DNA of 52,615 nucleotides. Origin: a bacterium. Lineage in GTDB: Bacteria > Patescibacteriota > Minisyncoccia > Phycocordibacterales > UBA12079. The position numbers were made by a program, and so were the translations under genes. Within the stretch, counting starts at the first letter, position 1, and each line of letters begins with the position of its first letter. Of the stretch, positions 1 through 8,463 are shown piece after piece. Below the pieces are notes generated by a model. It was not told the DNA's origin. It ran no database searches and saw nothing but the letters and a program-made list of their open reading frames with translations. The stretch is from contig JAGYLJ010000005.1 of the NCBI GenBank assembly GCA_018401295.1, positions 1-52,615 on the forward strand, read 5' to 3'.

Positions 1-8
1 CGCTCGTG

Positions 9-90
9 TGCCCAGGATGGGACTCGAACCCATATGCTCTAGGAGCCACGGCCCTCAACCGTGTGTGTATACCAATTCCACCACCTGGGC
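9..90 (-). tRNA. tRNA-Leu (GAG)
   Basis: Reverse complement GCCCAGGTGGTGGAATTGGTATACACACACGGTTGAGGGCCGTGGCTCC...GGGTTCGAGTCCCATCCTGGGCA; acceptor, anticodon and T arms pair; anticodon loop TTGAGGG. CCA not encoded. Confidence 0.93.
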
Positions 91-181
91 TTAAACACAA
101 AAGTAGTATAACGAATTATAAGAAAAATAAAAAGAGCCGAGCCCTAATTAGGAAGACTCGACTCTGTTTAAAATCTAATTA

Positions 182-727
182 TTATTTTTCTATTTCTTCC
201 TTATTTTTTACTTCTTCAATAATTTCACCAGACTCTTCTACTACTTCACTTTCTTCTACTTGTTGTAGTTCAGCCTCCTTTTTATTTTCCTCTTCTTGCT
301 TTAACATTTCTTCTTCCTCTTTCTTCATTCTATCTGCTTCTGCTATATCACTTTTAGTAGAAAGGTCCACCATCTTCATTTTTCTCATTTGTCGTCTTAT
401 CTCTCTAGCCACTTTTTCACGAATAAAGTAAAGTTTTGACCTCCTAACTCTAGATCTCTTTATAATTTCAATCTTATCAATAATAGGAGAAAATAAAGGA
501 AAAATTCTTTCTACCCCGACTCCACTAGCCACTTTCCTCACAGTAAACGTTGCACCTGCTTCATTACCGTGTTTCCTCGCTAAAACTAAACCTTCAAAAG
601 CCTGTAATCTAGTCTTTCCTTTTTCTTGAATTTTAACCCATACACGCACAGTATCACCAGACCTAATTCCTAGTTCTTTTCTCTCTTCCATATTAACTGG
701 GGAAATTTGAATTGTTTCTAATTTCAT
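182..727 (-). CDS. rplS: 50S ribosomal protein L19 with acidic C-terminal extension
   Basis: [54 protein letters not shown] is L19-like; start placed at internal ATG 727 rather than the ORF start at 763. Confidence 0.93.
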   Translation of the reverse strand: MKLETIQISPVNMEERKELGIRSGDTVRVWVKIQEKGKTRLQAFEGLVLARKHGNEAGATFTVRKVASGVGVERIFPLFSPIIDKIEIIKRSRVRRSKLYFIREKVAREIRRQMRKMKMVDLSTKSDIAEADRMKKEEEEMLKQEEENKKEAELQQVEESEVVEESGEIIEEVKNKEEIEK

Positions 728-815
728 GAGCCAAACTTTATCATAAATTGTTATATTTCGCAATATTAATTAAGAAAGTCAGAGAATATGAAACCCCCAC
801 AACTAAACATCAAAA

Positions 816-1538
816 TTATTTAATTAAATCTATGGCTTTTTGAAAATCCTTAGGTAAAGGAGCTTCTATTTTTATTTTTTTTCCATCTAATAAAGAAAAC
901 TCAATAAAAAAGGCGTGTAAAGCCACACGGTTAAAACCTAGGGCAAATTCTCTTTTAGGCGCGTACAATCTATCCCCTACAACTGGATGATTAATAGCTT
1001 TCATATGGACCCTTATCTGATGAGTTCTCCCTGTTTTTAAATTAACCTCTAAAAAGGAAAAGTCTTTATTCCTCTTTAAAACTTTATATTCAGTAACAGC
1101 TTCCCTTAAGACACCCCTTGCCCCTCTTTGAGCCGACCATTGTCTAAAATCACTGCTACTTCTTCCTATTGAGCGATCAATAACACCTTCTTCATCTTTT
1201 ATTTCCCCCCAAACGAAAGTTTTATATATTTTTTTTATTTTCTTATCTTTAAACTGTTGTTTTAAGTTTAAAAAAGTCTCTTGATTCTTTACAATAATTA
1301 AAATACCGCTGGTCTCCCTATCTAATCGATGAACAATTCCCGGTCTTTTTATTTCCTTACCGTTTTGAAGAATCAAAGACTCTCCAACATTCTCCAATTC
1401 AGGATACTTTTCTAAAATCCAACCACATAAATTTGGCTCTTTAGTTTTACCGTCAAAGTGGACAACCAAACCAGCTGGTTTATCAACCACTAAAACATTT
1501 TTATCTTCAAAAAGTATTTTGATATTATTCAAGCTCAT
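816..1538 (-). CDS. RluA/RluD-family pseudouridine synthase
   Basis: HRLDRETSGILIIVK and TGRTHQIRVHMKAINHPVVGDRLY motifs. Confidence 0.92.
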   Translation of the reverse strand: MSLNNIKILFEDKNVLVVDKPAGLVVHFDGKTKEPNLCGWILEKYPELENVGESLILQNGKEIKRPGIVHRLDRETSGILIIVKNQETFLNLKQQFKDKKIKKIYKTFVWGEIKDEEGVIDRSIGRSSSDFRQWSAQRGARGVLREAVTEYKVLKRNKDFSFLEVNLKTGRTHQIRVHMKAINHPVVGDRLYAPKREFALGFNRVALHAFFIEFSLLDGKKIKIEAPLPKDFQKAIDLIK

Positions 1539-2703
1539 TCAATTGTTCCCTTGTTAATTCCCCTACAAATCCTGAAGCCGGTGATATATTATATTCTTTC
1601 TGAAAATCTTTTACAGCTTGCAGAGTACAGTTACCAAAACTACCAGAAATAGGACATATATTCAAATTTGAACCAGAAGGTGGATAGAATCCTTTCTTGG
1701 CCAAAAGAAATTGCAATGCCAAAACCCCTTCATCATTATTTATTCCTTTTCTTAAATTGGAATTCCACTCGTAGGGTAAAATAACATTTTCCTTTTCTGA
1801 ACTTTTATCAAAGTAATCTAAAATACTCAAATAGGTCTGCCAGGCCATTTCTTGCAAAACGTCTTTTCTTGTATTTGAATTAGTAAATTGTGGTTCATAA
1901 ACGTAACCATATTCAATTAAAAGACCTGCTGAATCCAATGTATTGTAAGCACCCAAAGCGATGAATCCCTGTATCTCCTTTATCCCTCCTTCACTCTTTT
2001 CATATTTTAAATCACTATAGGCAGAATATTTACCTAAAAATTCTGATACTGATTCAGCAATCGAACGACTTACTTTAGAATTTGAATATTGTTTATCTGG
2101 TATATAAATAGTCAAACCAGAATATTTACCCACACCATCTGAATATCTTCCCGGATAATCATTAAAATGAACATGAATAACAATATCCATCTCATTTTCA
2201 TTTGACCATTTATTTACACCATATAGCCTTGTTGCCACTTCTGGTAATGATTTACGGTTAGAGTTAAAACCAATATCAGAATCAATTAAACCCGAATCGA
2301 CTAAAGCACTCATAAGATCCTGATTTTCCTTCTGAAAATTAAAAATATCCTCCTTGTTATTTTTTATATAAGCTAAATAATCTTCGTCATAGCCTTGTCT
2401 ATTTCTCAATAAATAAACTTGAAATAAACTCTCCTGTCGCAAATAATTGGTTAAATATTCAGCAAGTTCTACATTTAAATCTGCTTCTCTCACTCCCTCA
2501 AATTCAGTTCCCCAGTATTCATTATCATGACCTGGGACAACCAAAATTCTCACAGTTGATTTCGCTTTAAGTTGTTTCTCTGTTAGGCTATCAACAAAAA
2601 ATATTCCTGCTAACATCTCGCGAGGATTAACATCTGTATATTTTGTTAAAACAAAAATTGTTATAAACAAGAAACCAATAAAAATAAAAATTTTCTTAAA
2701 CAT
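1525..2703 (-). CDS. Secreted N-acetylmuramoyl-L-alanine amidase-like protein with C-terminal peptidoglycan-binding repeat
   Basis: VVPGHDNEYWGTEFEG..., VIHVHFNDYPG, GLLIEYGYVYE; C-terminal LQAVKDFQKEYNISPASGFVGELTREQLNE. Confidence 0.75.
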   Translation of the reverse strand: MFKKIFIFIGFLFITIFVLTKYTDVNPREMLAGIFFVDSLTEKQLKAKSTVRILVVPGHDNEYWGTEFEGVREADLNVELAEYLTNYLRQESLFQVYLLRNRQGYDEDYLAYIKNNKEDIFNFQKENQDLMSALVDSGLIDSDIGFNSNRKSLPEVATRLYGVNKWSNENEMDIVIHVHFNDYPGRYSDGVGKYSGLTIYIPDKQYSNSKVSRSIAESVSEFLGKYSAYSDLKYEKSEGGIKEIQGFIALGAYNTLDSAGLLIEYGYVYEPQFTNSNTRKDVLQEMAWQTYLSILDYFDKSSEKENVILPYEWNSNLRKGINNDEGVLALQFLLAKKGFYPPSGSNLNICPISGSFGNCTLQAVKDFQKEYNISPASGFVGELTREQLNELE

Positions 2704-2790
2704 TTCACTTTTAATTATACACTATTCATTGATTTATGTGGATAATATTGGTATAAATAAGTTGATTTTTAATTACTAATTTGAAAATTC

Positions 2791-2862
2791 GTCCCCGTAG
2801 TTCAATGGATAGAACGAAAGCCTTCTAAGCTTTAGATGTAGGTCCGATTCCTACCGGGGGCA
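2791..2862 (+). tRNA. tRNA-Arg (UCU)
   Basis: GTCCCCGTAGTTCAATGGATAGAACGAAAGCCTTCTAAGCTTTAGATGTAGGTCCGATTCCTACCGGGGGCA; anticodon loop CTTCTAA. Confidence 0.9.
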
Positions 2863-2882
2863 CAAATCGCAAAAAAACAAAA

Positions 2883-2925
2883 GCAACAGTTTAAAAACTG
2901 TTGCTTTTGTTTTTTAAAAGAGCAA
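2883..2925 (+). terminator. Rho-independent-terminator-like hairpin after tRNA-Arg
   Basis: AAAACAAAAGCAACAGTTTAAAAACTGTTGCTTTTGTTTTTT. Confidence 0.7.
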
Positions 2926-3000
2926 ACTGCTTTGCTCTTTGACGATTTGTGCGGGCACAGGCATATTTTTGCGACCCACAGGGAGCAAAAAAGCCGAGGA

Positions 3001-3089
3001 GGGGATAAAAAACAAACTGCTTTGTTTTTTATCCAGTTTTTCTGAAAGAAAAAATTTCCTATATCGAGCGAAGCGAGATAGGAAATAGG
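3001..3089 (+). repeat. tRNA-associated palindromic repeat core, copy 1
   Basis: GGGGATAAAAAACAAACTGCTTTGTTTTTTATCCAGTTTTTCTGAAAGAAAAAATTTCCTATATCGAGCGAAGCGAGATAGGAAATAGG; near-identical to 8279-8367 (reverse strand) and 23356-23445. Confidence 0.9.
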
Positions 3090-3155
3090 TGGGTCAACAA
3101 ACACTTAGATATTTTTGAGTCCGGAGGACAAAAAAAATATTTAGTGATTTGTGTG

Positions 3156-3175
3156 CGATTCCTACTGGGGGGCAC
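3156..3175 (+). repeat. tRNA-Arg 3' fragment (T-loop to acceptor end)
   Basis: CGATTCCTACTGGGGGGCAC preceded by TTAGTGATTTGTGTG; no tRNA body upstream. Closest to the end of tRNA-Arg(GCG) at 11666-11737. Confidence 0.8.
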
Positions 3176-3435
3176 AAATTGAGCAAAGCGAAATTTGGGA
3201 CCCCAGAACGAGCCAACTGCTTGGCTCGTGTTAGAAATCGAAAGCCGGAAGATGTTGCAAACAAGGAGCAACACTGAGGCGGGGTCGCGGAACACTTAGT
3301 AAGATTTTCGAGCCTGCCTGCCGATAGGCGAGGCAAAGCGGAATATATTTAGTGATTTGTGACCACATGATTATGTATACGAAGTATTCCATTAACCTAA
3401 CAAAAAAAGACCTTCCGGTCTTTTTTGTGTGTCTG

Positions 3436-3453
3436 TGGGCGATGAGGGATTTG
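3436..3453 (-). repeat. tRNA-Val 3' fragment, copy a
   Basis: TGGGCGATGAGGGATTTG then GTCAC instead of AACCCCCGACC. Confidence 0.85.
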
Positions 3454-3600
3454 GTCACAAATATTTTGCTTCGCAAAATTTCGCTACCCCGACTCGGCGA
3501 CAAGCACTCGCTTCGCTCATCTTGTATACCGCCTCCGTCTTTCAAATCCCTATCGCTCCTACAAAATCAAAAATCCCAAAGCATTCGCTTTGGGACTTAA

Positions 3601-3994
3601 GATTTTGTGGGCGATGAGGGATTTGGTCCCCAGTTCTAATTATTTTAGTTCGCTTCACTCCTAAAATAATAAGAACTCTTGACCTCGCTCAGTCATATTT
3701 TTCTTTCGCTTCGCTTCAGAAAAATATATTCCCTCGGTTCAAATCCCTATCGCTCCTACAAAATCAAAAATCCCAAAGCATTCGCTTTGGGACTTAAGAT
3801 TTTGTGGGCGATGAGGGATTTGGTCCCCAGTTCTAATTATTTTAGTTCGCTTCACTCCTAAAATAATAAGAACTCTTGACCTCGCTCAGTCATATTTTTC
3901 TTTCGCTTCGCTTCAGAAAAATATATTCCCTCGGTTCAAATCCCTATCGCTCCTACAAAATCAAAAATCCCAAAGCATTCGCTTTGGGACTTAA
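3601..3994 (-). repeat. Two tandem copies of a 197-bp unit, each with a tRNA-Val 3' fragment (3608-3625, 3805-3822)
   Basis: 3601-3797 and 3798-3994 appear identical by eye; the supplied ORFs at 3679 and 3876 share the same first 48 residues at a 197-nt offset. The intact tRNA-Val continues the register at 3995/4002. Confidence 0.92.
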
Positions 3995-4001
3995 GATTTT
4001 G

Positions 4002-4074
4002 TGGGCGATGAGGGATTTGAACCCCCGACCTTCGCAGTGTAAATGCGCTGCTCTACCAACTGAGCTAATCGCCC
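4002..4074 (-). tRNA. tRNA-Val (UAC)
   Basis: GGGCGATTAGCTCAGTTGGTAGAGCAGCGCATTTACACTGCGAAGGTCGGGGGTTCAAATCCCTCATCGCCCA. Confidence 0.93.
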
Positions 4075-4177
4075 AAGTATAATTTTACTTGGTATTGTGT
4101 ATTTAATTTTCAATTCTCTGTAAAGCGCATTTACACTTAAGTGTAAATGATAGAAACTCCACCGTTTCTATCTCCGT

Positions 4178-4195
4178 CAACTGAGCTAATCGCCC
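4178..4195 (-). repeat. tRNA-Val 5' fragment (acceptor + D arm)
   Basis: GGGCGATTAGCTCAGTTG then ACGGAGATAGAAACGGTGGAGTTTCTATC hairpin instead of the rest of the tRNA. Confidence 0.8.
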
Positions 4196-4243
4196 TTTTG
4201 TGTCCATAATTATATAGAAAAAACTAATCAAAATCAATCTAAT

Positions 4244-4834
4244 TTACAAAACAAAAATCAAGATCACAATAATCACAAAGACTACAAGAATCCAATTAAA
4301 ATATTCAAAAGCATTCTTCGCCACTTTTTTACCGAACAATTTAACAATATAACCCACAGCGAAAAATCTCAACCCCCTCCCTATCAAAGAGGCTAATAGA
4401 AATGTAAAGATATTTATATTGAAAAAACCCGCAGAGATAGTAAAAACCTTAAAAGGAATAGGAGTAAAGGCTGAAATAAAAATTGTCCAAAAGGCATTCT
4501 GAGAAAACATCTGAGAAACTGTTAACATCTGACTTTGTAAATTATAAGTATTCACAATAAACTCACCCACCAAACTAAAAAAGAAAAAACCTATCAAATA
4601 ACCAAACAATCCACCAACAACAGAAGCAACAGTAGTAATAAGAGAATAATATACCCACCTAGCTCCATTTTTTATCAAAATTGCCAAAAGGAAAACATCT
4701 GGTGGAATTACGAAAAAAGAAGCCTCTGTGAAAGAACAAATAATCAACCAAATTTTAGCCCTTCTCCCTTGAGATTTATTATCGACCCAGTCTTCAGTCC
4801 TCTCTTTTATTTTTTGTAAAAAATTTAAAATCAT
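4244..4834 (-). CDS. YqaA/DedA-like (VTT domain) membrane protein
   Basis: Multi-TM; FISAFTPIPFKVFTISAGFFNINIFTFLLASLIGRGLRFFAVGYI. Confidence 0.78.
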   Translation of the reverse strand: MILNFLQKIKERTEDWVDNKSQGRRAKIWLIICSFTEASFFVIPPDVFLLAILIKNGARWVYYSLITTVASVVGGLFGYLIGFFFFSLVGEFIVNTYNLQSQMLTVSQMFSQNAFWTIFISAFTPIPFKVFTISAGFFNINIFTFLLASLIGRGLRFFAVGYIVKLFGKKVAKNAFEYFNWILVVFVIIVILIFVL

Positions 4835-4839
4835 ATTAA

Positions 4840-5223
4840 TTATATTTTTCTTTTTTTATCTAGGTAACTTGTCAAAATAAGAGCTGCCGCCGACGCATCT
4901 ATTTTATCACTTTTACCTTGAATCCGCTCAGCTTCAGCACTAGTTAAGAATTCTGGTTCTAAGTGAACTATTAAATTATTTCTTTCTAAATCTGTTTTAA
5001 ATCTTAAAATATCTTTCATAATAAAATTAGGCTCTCCAGAAAAATTAAACGATTCTCCGAGAACCACAACTTCAATTTTTTCCTCAAGACAAATTTTCAG
5101 AATACTTTCCAAAAGTTGTTTACCATTATGCAAAACAGTTTTAGCAAAAGCTAAGTTCCCACCATCATCCGAGACAGCAATTCCTACGTTCTTTTCTCCA
5201 TAATCTATACCTAAATATTTCAT
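4840..5223 (-). CDS. ruvX: RuvX/YqgF-family Holliday-junction resolvase-like RNase H fold protein
   Basis: MKYLGIDYGEKNVGIAVSD...VVVLGES...DKIDASAAALILTSYL. Confidence 0.88.
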   Translation of the reverse strand: MKYLGIDYGEKNVGIAVSDDGGNLAFAKTVLHNGKQLLESILKICLEEKIEVVVLGESFNFSGEPNFIMKDILRFKTDLERNNLIVHLEPEFLTSAEAERIQGKSDKIDASAAALILTSYLDKKRKI

Positions 5224-5227
5224 ATAA

Positions 5228-5623
5228 TTAGTCTAATCGATGTCTCGATTTATTCCCTGTTTTCTCTTCATAAACCTTATTAAACAATTTTTCACCTAAA
5301 TAAGAACCTTGATACTCCTTATTCTTAATGCTTTTCACTATCTCATAAAATTTAGTAAGTTCATTCTTTATTTCTCCATTATCAGCCTTAATCAAAAATT
5401 CTTCTAAGCTCATATCATATAATCGATTTTTTATAGCCTCTAAAGCTATATTCTCAGAGTAAAGATAGCCAAGAAAATACAAAATTGCCCTAGCGCGATA
5501 GACTTCATCTTCCGTGCATCCTTTGTTCTCAATAATATGTATATATTTACTCCACAGGTTTTCAATGGCTTGTGATAATTTTTCTAAATCAAACCTATAT
5601 GTGTATATCAAAATTTCTTCCAT
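5228..5623 (-). CDS. Hypothetical protein
   Basis: Intact 131-aa ORF in a compact minus-strand run. Confidence 0.6.
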   Translation of the reverse strand: MEEILIYTYRFDLEKLSQAIENLWSKYIHIIENKGCTEDEVYRARAILYFLGYLYSENIALEAIKNRLYDMSLEEFLIKADNGEIKNELTKFYEIVKSIKNKEYQGSYLGEKLFNKVYEEKTGNKSRHRLD

Positions 5624-5901
5624 ATTTTTTTATCGAAATCTACTTCAATAAAGTCTCCTGTTTCAAGTTGTGAAGTAACTTTTGCTTGCCCCATGATTAA
5701 AGGGATATTATTTTCTCTAGAAATAATAGCAGCGTGACATAATAAATTATTTATCTCAGTAATAATTCCAGAGGTTCTTGATAAAATAATTTGTACATCT
5801 GGAGTCGTATTTTTAACCACAAGAGTATCACCGGTTTCAAAGCCAACTAAATCCTCATCCTTCCACAATCTTTTTTTAATAACAAACACTCTTTTTTTCA
5901 T
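5608..5901 (-). CDS. Stand-alone PEP-utilizing-enzyme mobile-domain-like protein
   Basis: SRTSGIITEINNLLCHAAIISRENNIPLIMGQAKVTSQLETGDFIEVDF resembles the phosphohistidine domain (GGxxSHAAIxAREx.IP). Confidence 0.75.
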   Translation of the reverse strand: MKKRVFVIKKRLWKDEDLVGFETGDTLVVKNTTPDVQIILSRTSGIITEINNLLCHAAIISRENNIPLIMGQAKVTSQLETGDFIEVDFDKKIWKKF

Positions 5902-5965
5902 AGAATTAAAAAGAAAACTCTCGCTTCTTTGTGCTATTATAGCACATTAAAGCGAGAGTCCCTGC

Positions 5966-6301
5966 TCAATAATAATCGGCCAGTTGGGATAATAAATCAA
6001 CGAAATCCCATTTATTACCACCACTACGACAACCCTTTTCAATCATTTCTTTCCTCATATCCAAATTCTGCGAAGTAGAAATAACAACCTGAGATATTTT
6101 CAACAAGTCAGAGATAAAAGGAATTGTCGATTTCTCCCCCAACCATCCATCCAGAGCGACAGCGAAGAACTTATGATTAGAGGAAATCACAGCTCTTAAC
6201 TCATCTTCAGAACGAGCTACAATAATTTCTGCTTTTTTCCCCAACCGATGAGTAATAAGTTGCTCCCAACGAGCAATGTCTTCCACAATAAGAACCTCCA
6301 C
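5966..6301 (-). CDS. Receiver-domain-like small protein with strong SD (likely GTG start)
   Basis: VEVLIVEDIARWEQLITHRLGKKAEI...FAVALDGWLG; AAAGGGGGTGTTTCAA-GTG upstream. Confidence 0.6.
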   Translation of the reverse strand: MEVLIVEDIARWEQLITHRLGKKAEIIVARSEDELRAVISSNHKFFAVALDGWLGEKSTIPFISDLLKISQVVISTSQNLDMRKEMIEKGCRSGGNKWDFVDLLSQLADYY

Positions 6302-6384
6302 TTGAAACACCCCCTTTCAGGATAAAATTAAAAAAGGACTTCTCCTAAAAAGATTTATAACACAATTCTTAAAAAAATCAATTT

Positions 6385-7623
6385 CTAGAAGACCAACAAA
6401 CTTGGAGCAAAAAGAAGTAAAGCACCAAGTATTATCATTAAAATCCCTCCAATTAAAGACGATAAATTAGAGTACTTTTGTCCTACTGCGTAAAACTTAC
6501 TAAAACCGTAAAGGGCTAAACCGAAAATTAAAAAATCGTCAAACATATACGAGAAAGTATATAGAAGTATATAAAGTTGTTCTGTAACCAAACTCAAGCC
6601 ATTTAACTCCAAGATTTTAGTAAAAGCCTGAGGTATTCCAATTGAACAAGCAAACTCAACAACATTCACAGATAAAGCTACCCCGATAACTCCTAAAGCC
6701 GTCAAAATCGTCATCGGTCTATTAATAAGTTTTTTTATTTTTGATTCTGTTTTTGATTGTTTTTCTATATCGGTATTACAAACCAATTCCCCACGTGTCT
6801 TCCAGTATCTATAAAGAAAATAAAAACCTGCTCCAAGAGCCAGTAAACCGATTAACGGGGTTATAAATTCGTCCAAACCAATAAAATCCCACGTTTTAAA
6901 CCAAAAATTCAAGATCAACCAATACATTATGGTCTCTGCTAAAATAAACAAACCAGCCACCTGAAACATCTTTTTTCTATCTTTAACCTGCCATAGAATT
7001 AGTAGAAAGGTCATCAAAACCCACATAGCACAAGGATTAAAACCATCCACCAAACCTAAGATAAACGACAGTGAAAACAAAGAAAAATCTTTCGAATCAA
7101 CTACTCCTAAAAATGGGATGTTAAAATCAAAACCTTTCTGCGGGTCTTTAATAGCTCCTGATTTCGATTGTTCTATCAACCTAATTATTTCCTGACCTGT
7201 TGTTTCAGGAGAATCAAAACCTTGAAAAATATTCTCCCCAATTATAGTGGTTGGAGTAACTTTTGGTAGATTGTATTTGTTGGTCAATAAATCAAATTGT
7301 TGTCTGTTTCCTTCCTGAGCGATATCAACAATAATTAAATTAAAATCATCTCTCTGAGTAATTAAATCCTCAAAAAAAGCCATTTCTTTTGCACAAAAAG
7401 AACAGTCTTCTCTTTCAAAAAAATAAATGTCTACTTTCTCAACTGTGTTTGCTGCTATGGTCTCAGGATCAATAGGTGTTTCAGCTATAGAAACAAGGGG
7501 TATGGCACAGGCAACCGCCAAAGTTAAAATTAAAAAATTCCTTTTTAAAAGGTTGTACCCCATTAAAAATTTATTTTCATTTTTACTCGATTTTATAATA
7601 TTATACTTTAACGGGGTAAACAT
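6385..7623 (-). CDS. Thioredoxin/glutaredoxin-like domain fused to a CcdA/DsbD-type membrane domain
   Basis: DIYFFEREDCSFCAKEMAFFEDL; LGLVDGFNPCAMWVLMTFL and ACSIGIPQAF in a multi-TM region. Confidence 0.82.
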   Translation of the reverse strand: MFTPLKYNIIKSSKNENKFLMGYNLLKRNFLILTLAVACAIPLVSIAETPIDPETIAANTVEKVDIYFFEREDCSFCAKEMAFFEDLITQRDDFNLIIVDIAQEGNRQQFDLLTNKYNLPKVTPTTIIGENIFQGFDSPETTGQEIIRLIEQSKSGAIKDPQKGFDFNIPFLGVVDSKDFSLFSLSFILGLVDGFNPCAMWVLMTFLLILWQVKDRKKMFQVAGLFILAETIMYWLILNFWFKTWDFIGLDEFITPLIGLLALGAGFYFLYRYWKTRGELVCNTDIEKQSKTESKIKKLINRPMTILTALGVIGVALSVNVVEFACSIGIPQAFTKILELNGLSLVTEQLYILLYTFSYMFDDFLIFGLALYGFSKFYAVGQKYSNLSSLIGGILMIILGALLLFAPSLLVF

Positions 7624-7710
7624 AGTCTTCTTATAATATCACTATTGTATTAAATAATAAACTTGTTAAAATTAAGGGTAACAATTAGCAATTAAAATTA
7701 ATTAAAAAAT

Positions 7711-7944
7711 ATGGATCTTTTAACATCAACAACTACAACAACATTAGGTAGCATTGACCCCACAACTATTCCTCTCTGGATATTGCTGGTTATTATGCTC
7801 TGGGTCTTGCCATGGAAAGGGTATGCTCTTTGGCATGCAGCTCAAAATAAACACAAAAATTGGTTTATAATTTTATTAGTCATCAATACATTAGCAATTT
7901 TAGACATCATCTATATTTTCTTTGTTAGTAAAAAGAAAAAATAA
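7711..7944 (+). CDS. DUF5652-like small membrane protein
   Basis: IPLWILLVIMLWVLPWKGYALWHAAQNKHKNWFIILLVINTLAILDIIYIFF. Confidence 0.75.
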   Translation: MDLLTSTTTTTLGSIDPTTIPLWILLVIMLWVLPWKGYALWHAAQNKHKNWFIILLVINTLAILDIIYIFFVSKKKK

Positions 7945-8001
7945 AACAATAATCTCAAAATGACACAAAACAGTGCTTAAGCACTGTTTTGTTTTGGTCA
8001 A

Positions 8002-8020
8002 GCGGAGGGGGTGGGATTCG
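8002..8020 (-). repeat. tRNA-Ser 3' fragment, copy 1
   Basis: GCGGAGGGGGTGGGATTCG then GTCAC; adjacent palindrome ACAAAACAGTGCTTAAGCACTGTTTTGT. Confidence 0.88.
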
Positions 8021-8197
8021 GTCACTCTTATGGATATTTTATTTCGCAAGCTCATAAAATATCTCATCCCATTGACCTCCACTCGCTCGAGTTCGTCGTC
8101 GCAAGCTCTTCCTCACATACTCGCTCGGTTCGAATCCCTTACTCTCTTCTAGAAGTTAACAAAAATAAATACCTCAGTCGGTATTTATTTTTGTTAA

Positions 8198-8217
8198 TGC
8201 GGAGGGGGTGGGATTCG
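8198..8217 (-). repeat. tRNA-Ser 3' fragment, copy 2
   Basis: TGCGGAGGGGGTGGGATTCG then GTCACAAATCACTAA; adjacent palindrome AACAAAAATAAATACCTCAGTCGGTATTTATTTTTGTTAA. Confidence 0.88.
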
Positions 8218-8278
8218 GTCACAAATCACTAAGTATATTTTTTCGCTTCGCTCAAAATCTACTAAGTGTTTGCGTCCT

Positions 8279-8367
8279 CCTATTTCCTATCTCGCTTCGC
8301 TCGATAAAGGAAATTTTTTCTTTCAGAAAAACTGGATAAAAAACAAAGCAGTTTGTTTTTTATCCCC
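8279..8367 (-). repeat. tRNA-associated palindromic repeat core, copy 2
   Basis: Reverse complement GGGGATAAAAAACAAACTGCTTTGTTTTTTATCCAGTTTTTCTGAAAGAAAAAATTTCCTTTATCGAGCGAAGCGAGATAGGAAATAGG. Confidence 0.9.
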
Positions 8368-8463
8368 GACTCCCTCGCTTCGCTCAGTCCGTCTTTCGAA
8401 TTCCACCCCCTCATCAAAATGTTTGAAATTAAAATACCCCTTAAGGGGTATTTTAATTTCAAA

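Noticed and set aside
3430-4000. CRISPR-like array
   Set aside because: Repeat unit is 197 bp and contiguous, contains tRNA fragments, no unique spacers and no cas genes.
3679-4082. Repeated ORFs (MTSLSHIFLSLRFRKIYS...; also 2832-3104, 8270-8590, 23086-23454 sharing NWIKNKAVCF)
   Set aside because: They overlap tRNA genes and palindromic repeats; protein similarity follows from DNA repeats, not coding selection.
3430-8220. Integron-type attC sites
   Set aside because: No paired RYYYAAC/GTTRRRY boxes or cassette ORFs recognised; repeats match tRNA T-arms instead.
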